Positions 1-5,638 of a stretch of DNA of 8,562 nucleotides are shown here, one piece after another (the stretch's first letter is position 1; the number at the start of each line of letters is the position of its first letter). Source of the DNA: Actinomycetes bacterium (lineage in GTDB: Bacteria; Actinomycetota; Actinomycetes; Actinomycetales; Microbacteriaceae); assembly GCA_023390155.1 (NCBI GenBank), contig JAEWDJ010000384.1, positions 1 to 8,562 on the forward strand, in the 5' to 3' direction. Under the pieces are notes generated by a model. The model did not search any database, was not told the origin of the DNA, and worked only from the letters and a program-made list of their open reading frames with translations. The position numbers and the translations under genes are program-made.

Positions 1-34
1 GTGCGATGGGACCATGGACGGGTCGGGGCGTCAC

Positions 35-41
35 GAGGAGG
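35..41 (+). promoter_or_regulatory. Ribosome binding site deciding the start of the AhpD-like gene
   Basis: GAGGAGG ends five bases before GTG 47. It favours that start over ATG 14, which is preceded by no purine-rich site. Confidence 0.7.
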
Positions 42-46
42 CAGCC

Positions 47-616
47 GTGTCCATCATCCAGACCACCGAACCCGCCGAGGCGACGGGCGATGTCGCCGAG
101 ATCTACGCCGGCGACGAGCGCGATCTCGGCTACGTCGCCGCCTACACGCGCGCGATGAGCGTCAACCCCGAGGCGTACCGCGCCTGGGAGCAGCTGGTGC
201 GGGCGATCGTCGGCCAGCTCGGGGTGCGCCGCTACGAGCTGGTCACGCTCGCGGCCGCGCAGGGCGCCCACTCGATGCACTGCCGGCTGGCGCACGGCCG
301 AAGGACCCTGAAGATCATCGACGAGGAGCCCCTGGAGGCCATCGCGCGCGACTATCATGCGGCGGGCCTCAGCGAGGCGGAGGTGGCGATGATGGAGTTC
401 GCCGAGCGGGTCAGCACCGACGCGGCCGGCATGACGGACGCGGACTCGCTCCGCCTGCGCGAGCTGGGCTTCACCGACCGCGAGATCGTCGACATCACGC
501 TCGCCGCGGCGGCGCGCAACTACTTCAGTCGGGCCATCCAGGCGCTGGCGGTGCCGGTGGAGGTCCCGCCCGGGCTGAGCGACCGGCTGCGCGGCGCGCT
601 GCTGGCGCCGCTGTGA
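47..616 (+). CDS. AhpD-like / carboxymuconolactone decarboxylase family protein
   Basis: 189 aa read from GTG 47. That start has GAGGAGG five bases upstream; an in-frame ATG at 14 has no such site and would add 11 unlikely residues. The fold is all-helical CMD/AhpD-like. An N-terminal segment with an AEIYAG-type motif leads to helices containing YELVTLAAAQ and HSMHCRLAH. In AhpD and peroxidase-related relatives the active site is Glu...Cys-x-x-Cys-x-x-x-His. Here I see Glu64, Ser76, Cys79 and His83, so the first Cys is Ser, leaving one cysteine. Members with two Cys reduce peroxides or regenerate peroxiredoxins. A one-Cys member may act differently or not be a disulfide reductant, so the substrate is unknown. 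The C-terminal half (AARNYFSRAIQAL) fits the family. The gene is followed by a DUF488 gene with a 4-base overlap, implying co-transcription. Family assignment is firm; function is not. Confidence 0.85.
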   Translation: MSIIQTTEPAEATGDVAEIYAGDERDLGYVAAYTRAMSVNPEAYRAWEQLVRAIVGQLGVRRYELVTLAAAQGAHSMHCRLAHGRRTLKIIDEEPLEAIARDYHAAGLSEAEVAMMEFAERVSTDAAGMTDADSLRLRELGFTDREIVDITLAAAARNYFSRAIQALAVPVEVPPGLSDRLRGALLAPL

Positions 617-969
617 CGGCGGCACGCTTCCGCGTGCGGCGGATCTACGATCCGCCCGCGCCCGACGACGGCTACCGGGTCCTGGTCGACAGTCTCTGGC
701 CGCGCGGGGTGTCGAAGGAGCGCGCCGACCTCGACCTGTGGCTGAAGGAGGTGGCGCCCTCCACCGAGCTGCGGCAGTGGTTCCACCACGAGGAGCCGCG
801 GTTCGAGGAGTTCCGGCGGCGCTACGAGGCCGAGCTCGAGACCAACCCCGCGGTGGACGAGCTGCGCGCGCTGGCCCGCGAGCATCCGGTGATCACGCTG
901 CTCGTCGGCGCCCGCGACGCGCACAACCAGGGGGCGGTGCTCGAGGCGTTCCTCGAGCACCACCCCTGA
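613..969 (+). CDS. DUF488 family (YeaO-like) protein
   Basis: 118 aa from GTG 613, whose last two bases are the start of the upstream TGA (GTGA overlap). No Shine-Dalgarno is seen, which fits translational coupling to the AhpD-like gene. The protein begins RVRRIYDPP and carries the hallmark WPRGVSK segment (residues 29-35). A Ser at position 27 stands where many relatives have Arg (DRLWPRG). It continues LDLWLKEVAPS (40-50), LRQWFHH (53-59) and, near the end, TLLVGARDAHNQG (95-107). The length matches single-domain DUF488/YeaO proteins (roughly 115-120 aa). The family has no established biochemical role; it is cytosolic and often found near stress or redox genes. The last codons form one side of a strong inverted repeat at 936-961. 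Family call is confident; function unknown. Confidence 0.88.
   Translation: MTAARFRVRRIYDPPAPDDGYRVLVDSLWPRGVSKERADLDLWLKEVAPSTELRQWFHHEEPRFEEFRRRYEAELETNPAVDELRALAREHPVITLLVGARDAHNQGAVLEAFLEHHP
936..961. terminator. 11-bp perfect hairpin between convergent genes; candidate terminator of aceAB
   Basis: GGTGCTCGAGG (936-946), loop CGTT, then CCTCGAGCACC (951-961): eleven uninterrupted base pairs closing a tetraloop. It lies inside the last codons of the DUF488 gene. On the minus strand it begins 18 bases after the aceB stop, a natural place for a terminator of the aceAB transcript. No T-run follows on either strand, so it is not a classical intrinsic terminator. In GC-rich actinobacteria U-less hairpins are often proposed to terminate or protect 3' ends. 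Part of the symmetry comes from two Leu-Glu codon pairs, each the palindrome CTCGAG. Confidence 0.45.
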
Positions 970-979
970 GCGGCGGCGG

Positions 980-2623
980 TCAGCCCGCCAGGGCGAGCCG
1001 TTCGGGCTCCGGTGCGTCCACGAGGTGCCGGGCGTAGGCCGGGATCGTGAGGAAGGTCGGGAACTCGTCGCCGAGCGCGACCTCCCGCAGGAGGTCCGCG
1101 GCCTCGGCGAAGTGGTCCCCGGCGCTCGAACCCTCTCGGCCGGCGAGCCGGGCCAGCTCCTCGTCGAGGATCCGCTCGACGAGTACGCGGTCGACGGGGG
1201 TGCCCTCGGCGGTCGTGACCCGGTTGTCGATCCACTGCCGCAGCAGGGAGCGGGAGATCTCGGCCGTCGCCGCGTCCTCCATCAGCCCGTCGATCGCCAC
1301 GGCGCCGGTGCCGCCCAGCCACGCCTCGATGTACCGCAGCGCGACCGACACGTTCGAGCGCACGCCGGCGTCGGTGACCGTGGGGTCTGCGGTGGTGACG
1401 TCGAGCAGATCGTCCGCGCCGACCCGCACCTCCGGCCGCAGCCGGGACACCTGGTTCGGCCGCTCCCCCAGCACCGCGTCGAACTCGGCGAGCGCCGTCG
1501 GGATGAGGTCGGGGTGCGCGACCCAGGTGCCGTCGAACCCGTCGCCGGCCTCCCGTCGCTTGTCGTCGGCGACCTTCGCGAGCGCGCGCTCCGTCGCCTC
1601 CGGGTCGCGGCGGTTCGGGATGAAGGCGCTCATGCCGCCGATCGCGTGCGCGCCCCGCTTGTGGCAGGTCGCGACGAGCAGCTCGGTGTAGGCGCGCATG
1701 AACGGGACGGTCATCGTGATGCGGTCCCGGTCGCCGAAGGCGAACCGCCGGCCGCGGCCGAGGAAGGTCTTGATGATCGAGAAGATGTAGTCCCAGCGAC
1801 CGGCGTTGAGCCCGGCGCAGTGGTCGCGCAGCTCGTACAGGATCTCCTCCATCTCGAAGGCGGCCGGGATCGTCTCGATGAGCACGGTGGCGCGCACCGT
1901 CCCGACCGGCATCCCGATGCGCTGCTGGGCGAAGACGAAGATGTCGTTCCAGAGCCGCGCCTCGCGGTGACCTTCGAGCTTCGGGAGGTAGAAGTACGGG
2001 CCGCGTCCGGCGTCCACCAGCGCCTGGGCGTTGTGCCAGAAGTACAGGCCGAAGTCGGTCAGGGCGGCGCTGGCGGGCGTGGTGCGCCCGGCGCGATCGG
2101 TGAAGGCCAGGTGCTTCTCGACCAGGTGCCAGCCGCGCGGGCGCATCACGATGGTGGGCGTGTGCTCCTGCGGCGTGGTCACCCGGTACTCCTTGCCCTC
2201 CGGGCTGGTGAAGTCGAGCTGCCCGCGCACGGCGTCGAACAGCGTGCGCTGGCCGCCGACGACGTTGTGCCAGGTGGGGCTGGTCGCGTCCTCCTGGTCG
2301 GCGAGCCAGACGCGGGCGCCGGAGTTGAGGGCGTTGATCGCCATCTTGGGGTCGGTCGGCCCGGTGATCTCGACACGGCGGTCCTCCAGGCCGGGGCCGG
2401 CGCCGGCGACGCGCCAGGTCGGGTCGTCGCGGACGGCCGCGGTCGCGCTCAGGAACTTCGGGTCGCGGCCGTTTCCGGCCTCCGCCCGGTGCTGCTGCCG
2501 TTCGGCGAGCAGCTCCTGCCGCCGGGAGGCGAACGCCTGGTGCAGGTGGTCGAGGAAGCTCAGCGCCTCCGGGGTGAGGATCTCGTCCGAGCCGGGAACG
2601 GTCGGACCGGTGATCTCGATCAT
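980..2623 (-). CDS. aceB: Malate synthase A
   Basis: 547 aa from ATG 2623, preceded by AAGGAG eight bases upstream. The enzyme condenses glyoxylate with acetyl-CoA to give malate and CoA, the second step of the glyoxylate shunt, in the cytosol with Mg2+. Visible hallmarks are WLADQEDATSPTWHN (106-120), MRPRGWH (160-166, with the Arg expected to bind glyoxylate), the family signature RDHCAGLNAGRWDYIF (266-281), and MEDAATAEISR (448-458). By analogy with E. coli malate synthase A, Asp450 in the last motif is the likely catalytic base. The length matches the A isoform (about 530-550 aa), not the roughly 720-740 aa G isoform of corynebacteria and mycobacteria. It lies 23 bp downstream of aceA on the same strand, surely as an operon. 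A longer upstream reading frame to 3361 overlaps aceA and is not used. No frameshift or missing key residue is seen. Confidence 0.97.
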   Translation of the reverse strand: MIEITGPTVPGSDEILTPEALSFLDHLHQAFASRRQELLAERQQHRAEAGNGRDPKFLSATAAVRDDPTWRVAGAGPGLEDRRVEITGPTDPKMAINALNSGARVWLADQEDATSPTWHNVVGGQRTLFDAVRGQLDFTSPEGKEYRVTTPQEHTPTIVMRPRGWHLVEKHLAFTDRAGRTTPASAALTDFGLYFWHNAQALVDAGRGPYFYLPKLEGHREARLWNDIFVFAQQRIGMPVGTVRATVLIETIPAAFEMEEILYELRDHCAGLNAGRWDYIFSIIKTFLGRGRRFAFGDRDRITMTVPFMRAYTELLVATCHKRGAHAIGGMSAFIPNRRDPEATERALAKVADDKRREAGDGFDGTWVAHPDLIPTALAEFDAVLGERPNQVSRLRPEVRVGADDLLDVTTADPTVTDAGVRSNVSVALRYIEAWLGGTGAVAIDGLMEDAATAEISRSLLRQWIDNRVTTAEGTPVDRVLVERILDEELARLAGREGSSAGDHFAEAADLLREVALGDEFPTFLTIPAYARHLVDAPEPERLALAG

Positions 2624-2631
2624 GGTCGTGT

Positions 2632-2637
2632 CTCCTT
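2632..2637 (-). promoter_or_regulatory. Ribosome binding site of aceB
   Basis: On the minus strand AAGGAG lies eight bases before ATG 2623, within the 23-bp aceA-aceB spacer. It fixes the aceB start despite the open frame continuing upstream into aceA. Confidence 0.75.
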
Positions 2638-2646
2638 GCGTGTCGG

Positions 2647-3966
2647 TCAGAACTGGTGCTGTTCGGTGGATCCCACGAGGGCGAGGGTGGCGCTGTCGGG
2701 GTTGAGCGCTGTCGCGACGCGGTCGAAGTAGCCCGTGCCGACCTCCCGCTGGTGGCGGGTGGCGGTGTAGCCGTCGGCCTCGGAGGCGAACTCGGCCTCC
2801 TGCAGGTCGACGTAGGCGCTCATCTGCCGCGACGCGTAGTCGCGGGCGAGCGTGTACATCGAGTGGTTGAGGGCGTGGAAGCCCGCGAGGGTGATGAACT
2901 GGAAGGCGTAGCCCATTGCCGCGAGCTCGCGCTGAAAGCGGGCGATCGTCTCGTCGTCGAGGTGCTTCTTCCAGTTGAACGACGGCGAGCAGTTGTAGGC
3001 CAGCTTCTTGCCGGGATGCTCCGCGTGGACCGCCTCGGCGAAGCGGCGGGCGAGCTCCAGGTCGGGCTCGGCCGACTCCACCCAGAGGAGGTCGGCGTAG
3101 GGCGCGTAGGCCAGCCCGCGGGCGATCACGGGCTCGATGCCGTTCCGCACCTCGTAGAAGCCCTCCGCGGTGCGGGTGCCGGTGAGGAACGGGCGGTCGC
3201 GTTCGTCGTGGTCGCTCGTCAGCAGGGTCGCGGCGAGCGAGTCCGTGCGGGCGATGACGATGGTGGGCACCCCGGCGACGTCCGCCGCCAGCCGGGCCGC
3301 GTTGAGCGTGCGGATGTGCTGCCCGGTCGGGACGAGCACCTTGCCGCCCATGTGGCCGCACTTCTTCTCGCTGGCGAGCTGGTCCTCCCAGTGCACGCCG
3401 GCGGCGCCCGCCTGGATCATGCCGTGCATGAGCTCATAGGCGTTCAGCGGGCCGCCGAAGCCGGCTTCGGCGTCGGCGACGATCGGCGCCATCCAGTCGT
3501 CCACCGCGCCGTCGACGCCCTCCACCTGGCCGGCGCGCAGCAGCGCGTTGTTGATGCGGCGCACGACGGCGGGGACCGAGTTGGCCGGGTAGAGGCTCTG
3601 GTCGGGGTAGGTCTGGCCCGAGAGGTTGGCGTCGGCGGCGACCTGCCAGCCCGAGAGGTAGATGGCCTCGAGGCCCGCACGGACCTGCTGCACGGCCTGG
3701 TTGCCGGTGAGCGCGCCGAGGGCCGCGACCCAGCGGGCGTCGGGGCCGGTGCCGTCGCGCTGGATCAGCTCCCACAGCTTCTCGGCGCCGCGGCAGGCGA
3801 GCGTCTGCTCCTCGCGCACCGGGCCGCGCAGCGCGACGACGTCGGCGGCGGTGTAGTCGCGGCGGATGCCGGACCAGCGCGGGTCGGCATCCCATTCCAG
3901 CTGGAGCTCTGCGGCGGTCTGGACGGTGTCGCCGGGGCGGGGCTCGGGGTGGGCTGCGGTGCTCAT
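2647..3966 (-). CDS. aceA: Isocitrate lyase
   Basis: 439 aa from ATG 3966. An in-frame ATG at 3978 exists, but its last base and the following bases form the GGAGGT site that serves ATG 3966, so the shorter form is chosen. The enzyme cleaves isocitrate to glyoxylate and succinate, the committed step of the glyoxylate bypass. Motifs: YLSGWQVAAD (103-112), WEDQLASEKKCGHMGGKVLVPT (193-214) containing the KKCGH signature with catalytic Cys203, ARTDS (239-243), and NCSPSFNWKK (325-334). It ends with the usual short tail GSTEQHQF. The roughly 440 aa length fits the bacterial ICL1 type, not the longer form of about 760 aa. It is first in an operon with aceB and divergent from a RamB-like regulator, whose products and targets elsewhere include aceA. 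All expected active-site residues are present. Confidence 0.98.
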   Translation of the reverse strand: MSTAAHPEPRPGDTVQTAAELQLEWDADPRWSGIRRDYTAADVVALRGPVREEQTLACRGAEKLWELIQRDGTGPDARWVAALGALTGNQAVQQVRAGLEAIYLSGWQVAADANLSGQTYPDQSLYPANSVPAVVRRINNALLRAGQVEGVDGAVDDWMAPIVADAEAGFGGPLNAYELMHGMIQAGAAGVHWEDQLASEKKCGHMGGKVLVPTGQHIRTLNAARLAADVAGVPTIVIARTDSLAATLLTSDHDERDRPFLTGTRTAEGFYEVRNGIEPVIARGLAYAPYADLLWVESAEPDLELARRFAEAVHAEHPGKKLAYNCSPSFNWKKHLDDETIARFQRELAAMGYAFQFITLAGFHALNHSMYTLARDYASRQMSAYVDLQEAEFASEADGYTATRHQREVGTGYFDRVATALNPDSATLALVGSTEQHQF

Positions 3967-3970
3967 CGTG

Positions 3971-3976
3971 ACCTCC
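3971..3976 (-). promoter_or_regulatory. Ribosome binding site of aceA
   Basis: On the minus strand GGAGGT lies four bases before ATG 3966 and overlaps the last base of the alternative ATG 3978. This makes 3966 the better start. Confidence 0.75.
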
Positions 3977-4052
3977 ATCGGTCGGATCGGTTGAGACGAT
4001 CCTGCGACCGCCGCGACCCGACCGGACCGGATCCATCGACAGAAATCCGGGC

Positions 4053-4080
4053 GTTCTTCTGTTTGCCAGAACTTCGCGCC
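4053..4080. promoter_or_regulatory. Candidate RamB-type operator(s)
   Basis: Two overlapping signals are visible. TTCTG-TTTGC-CAGAA (4057-4071) is a perfect 5-bp inverted repeat around TTTGC, and GTTCT (4053) and AGAAC (4068) also pair. AGAACTTCGCGCC (4068-4080) matches the corynebacterial RamB box, recalled as A(A/G)AACTTTGCAAA, at 9 of 13 positions, with one mismatch in the first ten. It lies 10-37 bp before the regulator start and 87 or more bp from aceA, suiting control of both genes. Binding is inferred only. Confidence 0.4.
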
Positions 4081-4089
4081 GGTGTCACG

Positions 4090-5553
4090 ATGGCCTGCAT
4101 GACAGACACGGTCGACGACGACCGGGCGGCGGACGCGCTGACCCTCGGGCGGCGCATCCGCGCGGTCCGCACCCGGCGCGGGATGACGCTCGAAGCCCTC
4201 GCGGCGGCGATCGACCGCGCGCCCTCCCAGGTCTCCACCATCGAGAACGGCAACCGCGAGCCGCGTCTGCCGCAGCTACGTGCGATCGCCGCGGCCCTCG
4301 ACGTCCCGGTCGACGACCTCCTCTCGCCCGAGGCCCCCGACGAACGCTCGGCACTGGAGATCGCGGTCGAGCGGGCGCAGCGCGGGCCCGTGTTCGGCGC
4401 TCTCGGGATCGACCCGGTGCGGGTGTCGAAGTCGACGCCCGACGCGACCCTCCGCGCCATCCTGGCCCTGCACCAGGAGGTGGAGCGGCTGCACCGCGAG
4501 CGCGCCGCCACCCCCGAGGAGGCGCGACGGGCCAACGCCGAGCTGCGCGCCACGATGCGCGCCCGCGACAACTACTTCGCCGAACTGGAGGGGATCGCCG
4601 CCGAGCTGCTGTCGGCCGTCGGGCACACCGGCGGGCCCGTCTCGCAGCAGACGGTGGCCGACATGGCCGACCACCTCGGCTTCTCGCTGCACTACGTCGG
4701 CGACCTGCCCCACTCCACCCGGTCGGTCACCGACAGACGAAACGGGCGCATCTACCTGCCGACCGAGCAGTCGGCCTCCCGCGACTCCCGCTCCCCCATC
4801 CTGCAGGCGTTCTCCTCCCAGCTGCTCGGCCACGACGAACCCGGAAACTACGCCGAATTTCTCCGCCAGCGCATCGAGACGAACTACCTCACCGCGGCCC
4901 TCCTGCTGCCCGAGAAGGACGCCGTCGCCTTCCTCGCCGAGGCCAAGAACTTCCGCCGCATCTCGATGGAGGATCTGCGGGACGCGTTCGCCGTCTCGTA
5001 CGAGACCGCCGCCCACCGGTTCACCAACCTGGCGACCGCCCGGCTCGGCATCCCGGTGCACTTCATGAAGGTGCACGAGTCGGGCACGATCATCAAGGCC
5101 TACGAGAACGACGCCGTCGCCTTCCCCTCCGACGCGCTCGGCGCCATCGAGGGCACCCCCGTCTGCCGCAGCTGGACCGCGCGCACGGTGTTCGACGTCG
5201 ACGACCGCTTCAGCCCGTACTACCAGTACACCGACACGCCGAGCGGCACCTACTGGTGCACCTCCCGCATCGAGAAGGCCAAGGAGGGCGACTACTCGGT
5301 GAGCGTCGGCGTGCCGTTCGCCCACGTCAAGTGGTTCCGCGGCCGCGAGACCCCGCACCGTGCCGTCTCCCGCTGCCCGGACGAGTCGTGCTGCCGCCGC
5401 CCCTCCGGCGCGCTCGCCGAGCGATGGGAGGGGCAGGCCTGGCCGGCGGCGCGCACGCCGACCTCCCTCCTCGCGGCACTGCCCACCGGGACGTTCCCGG
5501 GCGTGGACGCGACCGAGGTGTACGACTTCCTGGAGCGGCACGCGCCGGTGTGA
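4090..5553 (+). CDS. RamB/ScfR-like XRE-family transcriptional regulator
   Basis: 487 aa from ATG 4090, which has a weak GGTG five bases upstream. ATG 4099 (484 aa) has no better site and remains possible. An N-terminal XRE helix-turn-helix spans about 18-78 (LGRRIRAVRTRRGMTLEALA, APSQVSTIENGNREP). A helical linker follows, then an ImmA/IrrE-like region (about 160-320) and a DUF2083-like C-terminus (about 325-485) with RCPDESCCRRP (428-438) and GTFPGVDATEVYDFLERHAP. This order and length match RamB of Corynebacterium and Mycobacterium (about 475 aa), which controls acetate and glyoxylate genes including isocitrate lyase. No HExxH metalloprotease motif is visible, so the middle region is more likely a sensor than a protease. 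It is transcribed divergently from aceAB, which makes it the likely regulator of that operon and of itself. Whether it represses or activates cannot be told. The family call is strong; orthology to ramB is inferred. Confidence 0.9.
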   Translation: MACMTDTVDDDRAADALTLGRRIRAVRTRRGMTLEALAAAIDRAPSQVSTIENGNREPRLPQLRAIAAALDVPVDDLLSPEAPDERSALEIAVERAQRGPVFGALGIDPVRVSKSTPDATLRAILALHQEVERLHRERAATPEEARRANAELRATMRARDNYFAELEGIAAELLSAVGHTGGPVSQQTVADMADHLGFSLHYVGDLPHSTRSVTDRRNGRIYLPTEQSASRDSRSPILQAFSSQLLGHDEPGNYAEFLRQRIETNYLTAALLLPEKDAVAFLAEAKNFRRISMEDLRDAFAVSYETAAHRFTNLATARLGIPVHFMKVHESGTIIKAYENDAVAFPSDALGAIEGTPVCRSWTARTVFDVDDRFSPYYQYTDTPSGTYWCTSRIEKAKEGDYSVSVGVPFAHVKWFRGRETPHRAVSRCPDESCCRRPSGALAERWEGQAWPAARTPTSLLAALPTGTFPGVDATEVYDFLERHAPV

Positions 5554-5574
5554 GCGGTGGGCGGTGGCGGCAGC

Positions 5575-5586
5575 GGGTCGCGACCC
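5575..5586. promoter_or_regulatory. Perfect 12-bp palindrome upstream of the CWB2 gene
   Basis: GGGTCG-CGACCC is a perfect dyad with no spacer. It lies one base before a possible -10 box at 5588, within what would be the promoter spacer. It could be a repressor operator, or a weak element at the 3' end of the upstream regulator gene; GC-rich chance is also possible. Confidence 0.3.
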
Positions 5587-5587
5587 C

Positions 5588-5593
5588 TAGTAT
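5588..5593 (+). promoter_or_regulatory. Possible -10 box of the CWB2 gene
   Basis: TAGTAT fits the TANNNT actinobacterial -10 pattern and sits in the only short AT-rich patch of the 85-bp gap. It predicts a transcript start near A5600, giving a leader of about 39 bases. No recognisable -35 element is seen. Confidence 0.35.
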
Positions 5594-5602
5594 TTCCCCA
5601 CG

Positions 5603-5632
5603 CGTGAGTGACCCTTCTCACGATGAGAGGGG
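5603..5632 (+). promoter_or_regulatory. Leader with two mutually exclusive hairpins, one hiding the ribosome binding site
   Basis: Hairpin A: CGTGAG (5603-5608) pairs with CTCACG (5617-5622), loop of eight. Hairpin B: CCCTTCTCA (5612-5620) pairs with TGAGAGGGG (5624-5632), loop CGA, nine pairs including one G-U. They share 5617-5620, so only one can form. Hairpin B covers most of the Shine-Dalgarno AGGGGA (5628-5633). This is the geometry of a translational switch, but no known riboswitch or protein-binding leader is recognised. Confidence 0.35.
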
Positions 5633-5633
5633 A
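5628..5633 (+). promoter_or_regulatory. Ribosome binding site of the CWB2 gene
   Basis: AGGGGA lies five bases before GTG 5639 within a longer purine run. It supports the GTG start, which places an n-region Arg directly before the signal-peptide core. ATG 5623 is out of frame. Confidence 0.6.
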
Positions 5634-5638
5634 AGCCC

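Larger units (their letters stand above)
3967..4089. promoter_or_regulatory. Divergent aceA / regulator control region
   Basis: This 123-bp gap separates the divergent aceAB operon and the RamB-like gene and must hold both promoters. I see no convincing -10/-35 pair on either strand. The half nearer the regulator is less GC-rich and contains the dyad and RamB-like sequence listed separately. The half nearer aceA contains short repeats of CCGAT/CCGGA type that may be chance in such GC-rich DNA. Confidence 0.6.

Noticed and set aside
1..612. Frame-1 reading from base 1 running into the DUF488 gene
   Set aside because: The first 200 residues are Arg/Gly/Ala noise overlapping the AhpD-like gene. 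Real similarity starts at GTG 613.
1025..2731. 568-codon plus-strand open frame opposite aceB
   Set aside because: Antisense to a clear malate synthase; composition is Arg/Gly/Val-rich with no domain, as expected from the GC-biased complement.
2624..3361. Upstream extension of the aceB frame (793 codons) into aceA
   Set aside because: It overlaps isocitrate lyase in another frame and lacks domain similarity. AAGGAG precedes ATG 2623, which gives a normal-length malate synthase.
2656..4089. Long upstream extension of the regulator frame across aceA antisense
   Set aside because: The frame merely stays open by GC bias. The helix-turn-helix begins shortly after ATG 4090, and homologues of this family are about 475 aa.
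4276..5541. 421-codon minus-strand frame opposite the regulator
   Set aside because: Shadow of the regulator gene; Gly/Val/Arg-rich with no recognisable motif.
5554..5572. GCGGTGG-type direct repeats after the regulator stop
   Set aside because: Short and G-rich; not distinguishable from background composition.
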